This document shows positions 45,802 through 56,938 of a DNA stretch of 64,000 nucleotides, piece after piece; within the stretch, counting starts at the first letter, position 1, and each line of letters opens with the position of its first letter. The translations under genes and the position numbers were made by a program. Under the pieces are notes generated by a model. The model had not been told where the DNA came from, did not search any database, and worked only from the letters and a program-made list of their open reading frames with translations. Source of the stretch: Podospora pseudoanserina (Eukaryota > Ascomycota > Sordariomycetes > Sordariales > Podosporaceae); the NCBI RefSeq assembly GCF_035222485.1, contig NC_085923.1, positions 248,001-312,000 of the forward strand. The letters are read 5' to 3'.

Positions 45802-48604
45802 GCCAGAATTCCCACACCCAGTCATCGCCCTCCTACTCGTCGCATGGCGGCGGACATCACCACCAGGACCCCGCAGACAGCGATGACGGAGGCCAGCAGA
45901 GTGGGGAAGACGACCATGACCTCGACGACCAGGGCGAGGGCGTGCGTCTGGGGAAGCGCAAGAGACCGGTATCTGTTTCGTGAGCACCTCAACAACACGC
46001 TGTGTGACGCTAAGGGAAATGCTAATTGGCCTTGTTGTGTTGCCTTGCTAGGTGCGAGTTGTGCAAACAGCGCAAAGTGAGTTCTCGTCCACCCCCCCTC
46101 CGACCCGACCGACAGCCATTGCCCGGCCCCCGATGCTGACCTGACCGCGACAGGTGAAATGTGACCGCGCCCAGCCATCGTGCGGCTGGTGTAGCCGAAA
46201 CGGAGCTACCTGCGAATACAAGGAGCGCAAGAAGCCGGGTCTACGCGCTGGCTACGGACGGGAATTGGAGCAGCGGCTGGACAAGCTGGAAGGAATGTTG
46301 AGGGCTCACGACAAGCTGCTGCAAGCTCTGACCTCCAACTCAAACACTAGTCCGGGAAGCGGCAATGGCAGCGGTACCGGTGCCTTTGGCCATCACAACG
46401 CTCCCAGCGTCAGGGGAAGTCACACCAGCCAGCTGAGCGATCGAGGCACGCCACGAGAGGTCCGTGAGGCCGGCCCGCCGTCGATATTCGCGCGGAGCGA
46501 GACCATCCGGACCCCCCAGGCCGAGACGGCCTTGTTCCTCCAAAGACCCACGACATCGGTTGACCTGGGGATACAGGGCCCTCTGTCAGCCACATCCACC
46601 ATGGCGGACCCGTTTCAGAGTCTATCCAACAGCATCGTCTCGCCCCGCGGCCAGTTGCCAGCTTCCGGTCCAGGCACTGGAGCACAGGAGTACTACACTA
46701 CCGCACCGACGACCTCGGTGGCCGCTCTACAATCACCACCAGCCCAGGCGCCGCCAGGAAGCCACATGGGCACCGAACAGGAGCTACCGCCGTACGACCT
46801 GCTCTATGGCCTGGTGGACTTGTACTTTAAGCACATCAACACGTGGTGCCCTATCCTACACCGAACGACGACGTTGGATGCCCTCTTTGGGCCGTCAATC
46901 TTGGACGAGACCGACAAGATCCTGCTGCATGCCATTGTGGCCACCACCGTACGATACTCGACAGATCAACGGCTGACTGACGGAGCTCGCCAACGATACC
47001 ATTCCGCGTCCAAGAACCGCGTGATTTTGTATGGCATGGAGAACCTCTCTGTCAAGTCGCTGCAGGCGTTGGTCATCCTGGCTCTGGATTTGTGCGGAAG
47101 CGGCAATGGCCCGCCCGGTTGGAACATCATGGCCATCATCACCCGGGCCGTCGTCCAGCTAGGTCTGGCAGTGGAAAGCAACTCCATCTCGGTGGCACCC
47201 AACTACCAGTCCATCTACACGCTCCGGGCCATGATCCTCCCAGAACCCCGCGATTTTATTGAAGAAGAGTCCAGGCGGAGGTTATTCTGGATGGTGTACC
47301 TTCTCGACCGATATGCGACGATAGCCACCGCCTTTGACTTTGCGCTCGACGATCGAGAGGTTGACCGAACCCTCCCATGTCGAGATGACTTGTGGATCAA
47401 GAACCAAAAAGTCGACACCCGATGGCTGCGCCTGGACGACTCTCGACCGACCCTAACAAGTGGCAATTCGCCCGAGTATGAGGTCGACAAGCCGGAGAAT
47501 CTGGGCGCCTTCAGCCATTACATCGAGATCCTCTCCATACTCTCCAGGATACACAAGTTCCTCCGCAAGCCCGTTGACATCAGCGCGCTGTCGGATGTCG
47601 AGCAGTGGCAGATGCGCTACAAGGAGCTGGACAACATGCTGGCTGCCTGGAAGTTCAATCTCCCGGGGGATTATGGCAACATGGCCAAGCTCTTCCAACC
47701 AAGCTCCGCCAAAGCCATCAATTGTGGCTGGGTGATGTTGCACGCAACTTTCCACACCGCCGTCATCCGCCTTCACTCCTCCGCCGCCTATCCCACCACC
47801 CGCTCCCCGATCTTCACCCCAAGTTACAGCGCCTCGCAGCGGTGTCACAGTGCGGCCGAGAACATCGCTGCCCTCCGCGAGTTTGTCGTCAGCAATAACC
47901 TGCTGAACAAGCTCGGGCCACCATTCGCGTTCACGCTGTGGGTGGCCGCCCGCGTCTTGCTTGTTCACGGGAGCACGGTGGAGCACAAACTGGATACCTC
48001 GCAGATCCGGTTATTTGTCGACACGCTGGGGGAGATGGGGCGGTACTGGCCTGTCGCGACGCGGTACTGTGGGCTTCTTACCCGTGTGCTGGAGGAACAT
48101 CACGACAATGCTCGCCAGGGAGGGAGCGAGACGCCGAAGATTGTCAAGATTCTGGCCGACATGCGGAGGACGGCGTTTGACCTCGACTTTTTGATCAGTC
48201 GGCAGCCGAGGCATGTTCCACGGAGCAAGAATGGTGTGCCGGGGTCGAGTGGTGCTGCTGGTGGTCCTGGTGGGGGGGCACCTACCGGGCCGGGAGGGGG
48301 TGGTGGTGGTGGTGGTGGGTGGCCGGGGAGGTTTGGGCAGGCGCCGCCGGCCACAAACGAGTTGGAGTATTTGGACGTGTTTGACTTTTTTAATGTGCCG
48401 AGGCTGCCGGTTGCGCAGGCTGGGATGGTGAGTGATTCGCATGGTAGTGGTCATGGTGTCTCAGGGGGTGATGGGATGGGGGGAGGAGGGATAGGGCATG
48501 GTGGGGGGGCGGCGGTGGCGGGGGAGTTCAATATTACCGAATTCATGGTGGATGCTAATAGGGATTGGCTTTTTCAGCAGGGGGAGACCAAGTTTTTGGC
48601 TTGA
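45729..48604 (+). CDS. Zn2Cys6 transcription factor with fungal-specific domain
   Basis: Exons 45729-45979, 46052-46076 (25 nt only) and 46154-48604 give 908 residues. The N-terminus begins MMQP, has a 12-Asn run and an acidic stretch, then the basic GKRKRP. The binuclear zinc cluster is complete: Cys85, 88, 95, 102, 105 and 112. It is split over all three exons, with the micro-exon coding CELCKQRK. A linker (KKPGLRAGYGRELE) and a short coiled coil (LEQRLDKLEGML) follow, fitting dimeric DNA binding. The middle homology domain starts near LVDLYFKHINTWCPILHR and includes LFWMVYLLDRYAT. The C-terminus is Gly-rich. It is nuclear and probably a pathway-specific activator. Its target is unknown, but it lies divergent from the rhamnose dehydratase gene. 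Confidence 0.9.
45763..45799. repeat. (CAA)n microsatellite coding poly-Asn
   Basis: About twelve ACA/CAA-register units, in frame, coding the Asn run at residues 13-24 of the Zn2Cys6 factor. Confidence 0.95.
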
Positions 48605-49088
48605 AGGACATATGGGAAGGCGTTTGGTATAGTTAAGGAGGTGGTTTTGGTATTGGATGACCATCTAGCAGGCGGTTAATGATTTTGGGTTTGGGTTTGG
48701 GTTTGGATGATATCCCTGTCAACGTTGGATTATACAACAGTTGAAAATATGAGCTGGTTGTTCAACATGAGAGATGTGCTTTCCTGGCTAGGTTCCTTCC
48801 AGCTGCTGAGGATGTCCATTGCCGAGCAGGTCCACACATTCGCAGGAGGCACTGTCTCCTCTTTTAGCTGCATCATGATTTCCTTTTACGTCCCCTTTGA
48901 GCGGAGGCCGTCACCACGTCAATCTCTCTTCACATTGAAATTTACCCACCCCTTTGGACCTTTTCAAACCCAACCTCTCTCTAAACACTGCTCGATTCTT
49001 CGGTTAGGTGCCTACTACCACCGTCCCTCCAACACCACGTTCCCAAACGCCCGCTCCGACAGAAATCGCACTTATCCCTCGAGCCGAG
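48605..49088. other. Intergenic
   Basis: 3' flank of the Zn2Cys6 gene, with a TTTGGG-type repeat at 48676-48700, then a probable leader of the next small gene. A CGGTTAG acceptor-like site at 49001-49007 could end a leader intron. Confidence 0.5.
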
Positions 49089-49415
49089 ATGCTACTCTCT
49101 GACCAGCAGCTACTTATCATCCTCCGAGGCTTGGTGCTTCTCAAGAAACAAGCAATTCCCGACGCCAAAGACGAGATCCACGACCTCAAGGAGGGGGTCC
49201 GCTTCTTAAAGGGTAAGGTTTGCGGCCTTGAGGATGAGGTCGGTCGCCTCAAGGAGGAAATCCGCTGCGTGGAGGATGAGGTCCCACTGCGTGACGGGGC
49301 TGTTGATGGCTATGGAGAAAGGGGGGTACAGTGTGTTTGGAAGGCTTGGTACGTGATCAGGAGGACCGCTGGTTTCGTGTGGAGCTGTTGGAGTGGGTGC
49401 TGCCGGTTTGGTTGA
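49089..49415 (+). CDS. Small coiled-coil protein, hypothetical
   Basis: Frame from ATG 49089 gives 108 residues. Heptad-like Leu/Ile/Val spacing runs through LLIILRGLVLLKKQ and on through LKEGVRFLKGKV to EDEVGRLKEEI, a good amphipathic coiled coil of about 60 residues. The tail is Trp/Cys-rich and looks less protein-like. The frame is open upstream to 49008 (VPTTTVPPTPRSQTP), directly after an acceptor-like TTAG, so a longer spliced form is possible, but I found no matching ATG exon. No family recognised. It may be real or the remaining part of a gene. Confidence 0.4.
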   Translation: MLLSDQQLLIILRGLVLLKKQAIPDAKDEIHDLKEGVRFLKGKVCGLEDEVGRLKEEIRCVEDEVPLRDGAVDGYGERGVQCVWKAWYVIRRTAGFVWSCWSGCCRFG

Positions 49416-51973
49416 TATTGGGTGCTGTTGTTATGGGACTAAAGGGGGAGTGTGTGCCTGTGTTGAGGGGGGTAATAGGTGATGGTGGATGCTCTTTGTG
49501 GGGATAGTAACGATGGGAGTGGCTAAGGTATTGTAGTGGTCGATGGACAGCTTGAGAACTACGGAAGGTTATCACAGATAAGAGGGCGGAGTTTTTGGGG
49601 GTGGGGAAGGGCGGAGGGGGGGGGGTGTTAGTGATGCTGGTTGGAAGGGCATGGCATACCTAAGGGGAGGGTAAGCAGTGTGGGTGAGCATTTCTGTTGA
49701 AGAGTGCTGATAGTGAGGAATAGAGTAGGGTCATAATCACAGTCGAAGAGCAGCTGGACAGTTTTAGGTTAGCACATCAGAGATATGTAGCGAGAAAGGT
49801 TGATATCTAGCCAGAAGTATGCCGACCCATTTCAGTGTACCTATTGATTCCAAATGGCGGCTACTGCCGGAGATTTTTCTAGGTACGAAAGCTCCAGATG
49901 GCTCGAGGTTAGGGATAAATAAAGCAAGCATATCCTGTGGTTGATCCACTGCGTCGTCATGGATGAAAGAGAACCAAGTCATGCCATTTGGAATAAAGGC
50001 ACCTTGAATGAAGAATTGATGGCCTGGCATGACTATCTGAGATGTGCAAAAGGACAGGGAAAGGTAAGCGGTTCTATGTTGCCAATGATTATGGGGTATA
50101 TTAGAGGGGAAACACTTGGGCGTGGCAGAGGGTGGTCGACTGCGTTGTGGTATATGGCTGCATATGGCCCACGTTGTCCAACTGGTAGCGAAGAGGACGG
50201 TGATGGGACAGGTGGTTTGGTTCAGGATTAGGTAAGCAAGACTGCCCGGCTGCGCATCCAAATCTCGGGCTTCGTGGTGGTCGGTCAACAGGATGATTTC
50301 CATATCGTTTGCTCGTCAGTGGAAATGTCATGTGGATGGGTGTGTATTGGGTGTGAAACTTTACTCATCCACGATTCGGGGGAAGGGAACCAGGTGGGTT
50401 GGGTCGTGTTTGTGGTCTTGACGGCACATTAAGCCGATCTTTTTGCCCGCCCTCTGGGGACTACTGTGTCGAAGAACACCAGGATGGAAACGTGACTGGG
50501 ACCTGGCACGCATGGCGACAGGCATAGTTAGACCCCGGCGTACAAGAAGTGGATGAGAGACAGCGATGATGAAGAACAGTAATATAGACATGAACAGAGG
50601 CCATCAATGGCAGCGGACGTCGACTGCTTGTACCCCGCCTCAGTAGTCTGCCGTGAGGTCCCAAGCCGATGCAAACACACTGTTTTGATTATGTAAACCT
50701 GTGAAAAGTTCTGTTGTCTGCTTGCATTTCTGGTTGTCACGTGCGACTGTCCAGCAAACTGTAAACAAACCACTTGCGCCGTTGCCATTTCACAGAACAG
50801 TTTGCTACAGGGTGATTGTTTACTTTTTTTCAGGGGCTTTTAGGGGACCATGCCAAGAGATGGCGCTACCCCGGATCTGCAGTTGAGCCCCCAACGACAG
50901 GGCTGTTTTAGCGAGCCCCACTCTTGACGACAGGGCAGTTGAGCCGCAATTAAGCACCATGCAGGTCAACTTTTTGCTGTCGTGGAAAAGATGGGAGCAC
51001 TTTTGATAACGAGGTTGGGAGTATATTTTATACGACAGATAGCATTTTGGAGCATAATAAATACATAGGAGACATGGGCAAACTTTGGATGCCAAACAGG
51101 CTGCGGAAGTGCTCTGCTTGATATGATGGACTTCTGGCTGGGATCTGTGACTGTTTGACGAATGGGATGATTGTGTGATGAGGGGAAATAGATGCTTCTT
51201 AAACCATTAAGTCGACCTTTGCTTCCAGTCAAAGATGTCAGTCGCATCAAGGGAATGAAAGTGCCATCTGTGGGAGGCGACAGCGAAGAGGGCGACGATA
51301 GCGGGCAGAAGATGTGACTCGAGGTTATCTCTCTTCCCCAAGGTCCTGGAAACGCAGGAAAGTCGCAAAATCTGTCTCTATAGTGGCCCATCATCCCAAA
51401 ACTCGATCAAGGGACTGTTGTGATGCTGATCCTGTTGCTCAAGACCACCCACATCAATAGCAACAGATATAAAGTCGGGCGGAGGAAGAAAACATAGATA
51501 TATTACACTCTAAAATTACTGAATTGGGCTACAAAGCATCTATCTCATCATCACCATCATTCTTCACTACCTTTGGCCTGGTCAAAGAATGCCACCCATT
51601 GCCGGAAAGTTGGTGTTTGGGGGAGAAACGAGGATGCCCTGTTGACATTCTGAATGACCCGCAATCGCTGACGTCGCTGCTAAGATAGAACAACATTTAC
51701 AAACAAAATCTGGACCATCGCCATAGCGACTGTCAAAAGCGGGGGCCTCATTCACACAAGTATTTATTGCCTGCTCTCCTCCCAAATTTCCCATCCTTTT
51801 CCTCTTCTCTTCTCACGGCTTCCGTATTGCGCATTACATGTTTTCAGCGTCGCAGCTAGTTTTCCAATCTCAGATCTCTTCACGTCTTGCGCATACTGCC
51901 TACTCGACTTCATTGTCATCTACACAAACGCTTTTCCACCCTCACGCCCCTTTTTGATTCGACAAAGACCGCA
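49416..51973. other. Long intergenic region
   Basis: 2.6 kb without a supportable gene. A 179-codon minus-strand frame from an ATG at 50303 down to 49764 is open but has no domain, conserved look or splice partner. The last 150 nt are pyrimidine-rich leader of the next gene. Confidence 0.5.
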
Positions 51974-54538
51974 ATGTCTTCCGCCGATAGAATCGTCTCT
52001 CTCGCCACTCGCGCCGGATCCTCCCCCCGTGATGCGACTCTCCCCTCCCCCCCCTCTGTCCCCTCCGTCGTTGTTGCTACTAATGTCTCCCAGTCGCAGC
52101 TCGACCCATGCTTGGCCTTCCAAGATGAGGTCTTCGGTAAAAGTGGTTGTCTCCCCATTGTTACTGACGTCTCTCTTGCAGGACTCCGTGCTCGTCGCCA
52201 GCACTTGCTCGACGCCGAAAACAAGCAACGCAGCCACTTTGAAGGCCTGCGCAAGGAACTCATCGCCATCTGCCGCGAGCGACACCACGAGCGCGGGGCT
52301 CGGCCTGACCTGCCGGTCCTCGTGTGCGACCGACGCCCTCTCGTCAAGACTTGGTCCCAGCAGGGTTGTTGGCCCCAGAAGGTTCACCGTTTCCGTAAGT
52401 TTCTTCTGTCTCAGCTGGCTGTGATCGTCATTTGTTGACCTTGTTCCAGTCGTCCATCTTCTGAACGGTTCTTTCTGGTTCCTTGCGGTTGTTTACGTCT
52501 GGTGTGAGATTTATCACCGCCAGAATGTCTACCATCAGAACAACATCGTCGTTGCTGGCCGCGAGGCCGAGCTAGTTGCCAAGAGGTTCGAGCTCGAAGA
52601 CGGCCGCAGCCGCTCACTGCCGGTCGCACGGGGTCCGCCAGTCGAGACCCTACCTACACGTAAGTCTTTTGTCTTTTATCTTTTTTCTTTTTCCTTTTCG
52701 CTTTCATCTCTCCACTTTCCTCCTTCATCTCTCCTCTTTCCTCCTTCATCTCTCCCTCTTTCCTCCTTCATCCTTTGGCTTTCCTCTTTTGTTTTGTTTG
52801 TTTGCCATTTGACTGATCATTGTTTGTTCTAGTGCCGACACCTGAGCCTTTCGTGTTCAGGTCAAATCCATTCGCCGTTCCTTTTGGGATTTTCCGGGGC
52901 TTGATGCCTCCCAGCTATCAACCTGTCACCAGCCAGGTTGATGTCGCCGAGCCCCCAACAATGCTCATGATCGAGCCTCCTCCCGTGTTCGTCACGGTCC
53001 CATCCCAGCAGCTCGTTCTTTTCGAGAGCATGCCGGCAGCCCAGCCCGCGTTCACGCCTGCTGCTGGTCCTTCGACGATGGACGTGTTGTGCTTCTCTCT
53101 CGGGGCGCTCACTGTCCAATGCGCTCACACGCCCATGGCTTCGATTCGGCAGGAGTCTTGGGCTGTTCAACGGTTCGGTCGTCCCGCTTTCGACCTCCAG
53201 CCAGCAGCTCTGATGCCCGCGCCGAGACTGCCTGGCTTGCCTTCGTTGGTCAAGCCAACGGTCGTTGCTTCGGCAGTGACTAACGGCGAAGTCATGGAGA
53301 CCGAGATCGTTCGCCCGGCTCTTCAGCTGCCACCCAAGCCCGTTGGCCAGCTGCCTCTTCCACCCCTGGCCCCGATTCCCGTCCCGGCCATGGCTGTCCC
53401 GACACCCGTTGCTGCCCCAGACAACGTGATTGCTCCTCCTGCCCCTGAGATGGAGGTTCGACCCCAGCAAGCGGCTGTCCAGCCTTTGAAGAGGAAACGA
53501 GTTGTTGCCCCTGTCAACTTGGTTTTTCAACAAGTCCCCCAGCCGGAGCTTGTCGTTCCACCAAGACGTCTTGCTGCCCCAGTCAATCTGGTGAGGGTCC
53601 CTCCCGCCCCGGTGCAAACCTCGCCCCAGCAGCCTCTTCCCCCTGTGCAGCCATCACCACCTGCGCGGGTTCCCCGGAACACGCCTGCTGGCCCTCTCAA
53701 CCTGGTGATTGCTCCTCCCACTCTGGCGTCGAGCTCTCGCCCCCAGCAGGCACAAGCTCCCAAGCAGCAGACGCCACCGGCTCCTGCTTCCCGTGGTCCC
53801 TCCCCGCCTCCGATCCCTTCTCGTCCCCACTGGAAGCTGGTGAAGAAGCTTTCCCCGAGTGAGGCCCAGGCCAAGCTCACGCTTCCGACGCTCGCCCTGC
53901 CGAGTGTCCCCAAAGTTACACCTGAGGTCGCCCCTTTGCGTCAACCAGCACCGGTGGTCCCTGTCCCCGTGGTACCCGCTCCGGTCGCTGCCCCTCTCCA
54001 GCCTGCCGCCGCTCCCGCCATCTCCGATGCCGTCCCGGAGCAGCAGGCTCCCATCCCACTCCCTGGTTCTTGCCCCGTGGCACCCATGCGTCGCCGTCGC
54101 GCCTTTGGCAACACGGTGCCCCTTCTTCCCCCGGGCGCCTCTGTTCTCGAACAGAAGCCCCTCCCCGCAACTGTCGTCGCTGCTGCCGCCGAGTCTTCTG
54201 GCTCTGTGATGAAGGCTCCGGCCCCCACCCCTCTCCCACCAGCTCGGACGGCCCACTGGGCCGGTTTGGAGTTGCGCACTCTTGCCGATCGCCTGATCAA
54301 GGAGTGTGTCGATGTTGACGCCTGGCGTCGGCATCTCTTTGGCGACATTGAGATGTACATTGGTGGGGAGGAGGACGACGACACCCTCTTCAGCCCGGAG
54401 CAAGCATCGGAAGTAATAAAGACCTTGTTTCGGAGCGTGAAGAGTTCTGATGTTGGTTTCCAGCGTCAGAAGGACAATACTCTCAACAAGGTTGTCCGGA
54501 TTGCGAGGAAGGAGGGATTGGTGATTGAGAGGTTGTGA
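51974..54538 (+). CDS. Proline-rich protein with one membrane-like segment, hypothetical
   Basis: Exons 51974-52136, 52182-52394, 52450-52659 and 52833-54538 give 763 residues. All junctions agree in frame; introns are 45, 55, 173 nt. The N-terminus has a charged helical part (LRARRQHLLDAENKQRSHFE), then a hydrophobic stretch LLNGSFWFLAVVYVWCEIY (about residues 128-146) that may span a membrane. From about residue 195 to 660 it is Pro/Ala/Val-rich disorder with a recurring (A/G)P(V/L)NLV motif: APVNLVFQQVP, APVNLVRVPP, GPLNLVIAPP. The last 90 residues are again ordered and charged (RTLADRLIKECVDVDAWRRH). I recognise no family. The second and third exons are short and would be missed by frame-only gene calling. 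Confidence 0.75.
52713..52776. repeat. Pyrimidine minisatellite inside an intron
   Basis: About three copies of a 21-nt unit based on CTTTCCTCCTTCATCTCTCC in the 173-nt last intron of the Pro-rich protein gene. It explains why that intron is longer than its neighbours. Confidence 0.85.
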
Positions 54539-54539
54539 C

Positions 54540-54760
54540 TTGGGTTGGCGTTTGGAGTTGTTGGAATTTGGATTTTTTGGAGTTTGGAGTTGATGGATTT
54601 GGATTGATGGATTGGGTTGGAGGATTTGGCATGGGTTTTGGGTTTGGGATTTGGGATGGAGTCTGGGTACGGCCTGGAGGATTGGGTCTGGAGCTTGGGT
54701 TTTGGAATGGAGGATTTTGTACAGAGGATTGGGATGGGAGGACTTTGGGATTTCAGCTCG
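54540..54760. repeat. Degenerate G/T-rich repeat tract
   Basis: Irregular repetition of GGATTGGG, TTTGGG and GGAGGATT words, extremely poor in C on the plus strand, directly after the stop codon of the Pro-rich protein. Confidence 0.7.
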
Positions 54761-55551
54761 GGAGGAGCTTCGCGGTACAGTATGCCTTTTTGGTTTTTGC
54801 TAACGGTGTACAGGTCGGCTTTCTTTTCTTTCAACGTGTTCTGGGATGAGGGGGATCTGGGTTCGGTCGACAACTGGGTTTACGCTGCACGGCGTCTGAG
54901 GTTTGGAGCTTTGGGCACGGCGAACACTGGTTGGGGAGCATCGGTCGGATTGTCATGGTTTCTTTTGGTGCCCAGGACATCGTCGGGTCGGAGGAGGACG
55001 ACGGAGGACTTTTTGTTGGGGTGGATTCATTCGGCAGCATGCCATGGTGCAAGGACTCTGGAGTTTGCAGCTTTGGGGACTCTTTGGGTGCTGAGAGGAC
55101 CGAGATGGACGACTCTGGCGGATTGGACGACGACGGACGACGGACGACAGCGACAGCCATTAGCGACATTCTGGTGGTGCCAACCCCAGCTGGTTATTAA
55201 GATAGGACGACAGTCGTCGCGGCCATGGGGATTGCAGCCTAACCTCTGCCCACCTGTGGATTTGCTACCTGTGACGTGGGTTTTGTTAGGTTTCCCCACG
55301 CCCCAGCGCCAAGTGGTGTTGCCGAATGGGCAGGTATGCACAGCAAAAAACGGTCAGTGTATTAGTTTTGTGACGATATGAGGGTGTTTGGGGGTTGTTT
55401 CAATGTATTTTATGGGGGTGGTTGTTTTTAGTGTTGACATTTTGTGCCTCTTGCAATGTGACTTGTTTGATGTGAAATGGTGATAGTTTCCTTGGTGTTG
55501 AGAAATGACTTGAGTAAGTTTGACCCCGTCCCTCTGTGCCTGTCCTTCTAT

Positions 55552-55602
55552 CCCTCTGTCCCTCTGTTCCTCTGTCCCTCTGTCCCTCTGTCCATCTCTC
55601 TT
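55552..55602. repeat. (CCCTCTGT)n minisatellite
   Basis: About six copies of an 8-nt unit with single-base variants. Confidence 0.9.
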
Positions 55603-55954
55603 GTGATCTTGTTCGTTGAAATATTTCCAATCTCAACCACCGCTTTCCATACTTACATGATGATTCCATTCCGTAATGATTCCATTCCGTTCTCTACATC
55701 ATCTTTCGATCCCGCATAAGTAGAGAGCGACATTGCAAAAGTCATGTGCATTTTCCTTCCTTGAGGCTCCCATCACACTTCAAGCTTCATGCTTCGCTAC
55801 CTACCATTTCCTTCTCCCCAATCCGTGGCCGCCATCCAGATTATTCGTGCTTGGACTCTACTTTGCAGATTCTCCATGCTGTCCCATCCCTGCAAAGTGC
55901 ACCCGCACACAGCTCATCGTGACGTGATGGCCACCATCTCAAACTCCCAACTTG

Positions 55955-56433
55955 ATGACCAGCAACGCAACCGGTGCTCTCTTCAGAACGTCCATCAATT
56001 TCATCGCCTCATTTGCCCAAATTCCAAGCCATATTATCAACTTGCACACGTTGTACGAAGCGGTCAACACCATGCACGAAATCGGCGATGCAGTCATATA
56101 CAAAGGCATGCTATTCCCCTATTTCTTGCACATTGCATACTAATTCTGACGACGTCTCAAAACAGGTGCGGAAGGCGACGAAGCCCTCGGCATCGTAAGG
56201 TCAGTCATGGAGCCAACGAGCAAGACCGCCGCGACGTTATACGAGGTATGTGATGTGCCCCCTCTCTACCCTCCCGAAATTTCTCTTCCCCTCCCATTCC
56301 CCCCCAACCCCGTCCCCGCCTCTTTTGCTGACCCGCCCTCCAGATCCAAGACATCGAATCAGGCGAAACCTTCACCGTCGTCGAGACTAGAGTCCACAAC
56401 CCCCCCACCATCCCGAGTAGTAGTACATCATGA
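55955..56433 (+). CDS. Small conserved-looking protein, function unknown
   Basis: Three exons, 55955-56105, 56166-56245 and 56344-56433, give 106 residues. The frame passes through GLY codon completion at the first junction (VIYK-G-AEGDEALGIVRSVMEP) and directly at the second (TAATLYE-IQDIESGETFTVVETR). The second intron is GT-AG (98 nt). The first (60 nt) has a usable branch site (TACTAAT) and CAG acceptor, but the donor reads AAAG|GCATGC, so it would be a GC-AG intron. The residue mix (helical N-terminal half with INFIASFAQIPSHIINLHTLYEAV, a beta-like C-terminal half, Ser-rich end) is protein-like. An AATAAA signal follows near 56515. I recognise no family. Confidence 0.6.
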
Positions 56434-56624
56434 TGATTCGGCCAGCCTATTTTCTCTCTCCAATATATCTTGGCGTTCGCGGAGGGAAAAAAAGGGGGAA
56501 AAGTGGATCCTGTAAATAAAACCCCCGGCGGGGCTGACTCATGCGGTGTGTCTTTGCCCCCCCCAGCCACACTGGTCCCATGAAATAATGAACACCTGTT
56601 GCAAAGTCTCATCGAAATTGAACT
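56434..56624. other. Spacer before the tRNA-Pro
   Basis: 3' flank of the 106-residue protein gene with a poly(A)-signal-like AATAAA near 56515. Nothing else. Confidence 0.4.
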
Positions 56625-56754
56625 GGCTCAATGGTCTAGTGGTATGATTCGCGCTTCGGGAATTAATCTTGAACTTTAAAAAAAGTCGAGAAGCCCCATC
56701 AGAATTTCTGATGATGATTGTGCGAGGTCTCGGGTTCGAATCCCGATTGAGCCC
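56625..56754 (+). tRNA. tRNA-Pro (anticodon CGG) with a 58-nt intron
   Basis: Mature parts are 56625-56660 and 56719-56754 (72 nt). Acceptor stem GGCTCAA pairs TTGAGCC, discriminator C. The anticodon stem CGCGC/GTGCG closes loop TTCGGGT, with CGG at 56657-56659. The intron (56661-56718) sits one base 3' of the anticodon, the canonical position for nuclear tRNA introns. The T arm (TCGGG, loop TTCGAAT, CCCGA) and D arm are normal. The intron is long for a tRNA but not exceptional for filamentous ascomycetes. Confidence 0.93.
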
Positions 56755-56938
56755 TTCTTTTGATCTTGGTTATTTTCATCACACTTTTTTAGTGATGATG
56801 ATGGTGGTTGCTATTCTTTTGGTGATGCTGGTGGTTATTCCATTTGGTGGTGGTGGTGGTGGTGAGGGGGGTTGGGTTGCAAATAGGAGGAGCTGTGGTG
56901 ATATCTATCTCTTGTTGATGTTGTATTATGTCTTGGCG

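Larger units (their letters stand above)
54539..55954. other. Intergenic with strand-biased G-rich sequence
   Basis: 3' flank of the Pro-rich protein gene. From 54540 to about 54760 the plus strand is made of TTTGGGATT/GGATTGGGTT-like words with almost no C. Further on come a (CCCTCTGT)n minisatellite at 55552-55602 and a doubled GATTCCATTCCGT at 55662-55692. The long plus-strand frame through 54617-55381 is a by-product of this composition. Confidence 0.6.

Noticed and set aside
49764-50303. 179-codon minus-strand open frame from a proper ATG
   Set aside because: Stretches such as GTLKWVGILLARY look plausible, but the whole lacks periodicity, and no supporting splice or promoter context was found.
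54617-55381. 254-codon plus-strand frame rich in Gly, Leu and Trp
   Set aside because: It is a by-product of the GGATTGGG-type repeat sequence after the Pro-rich protein gene.
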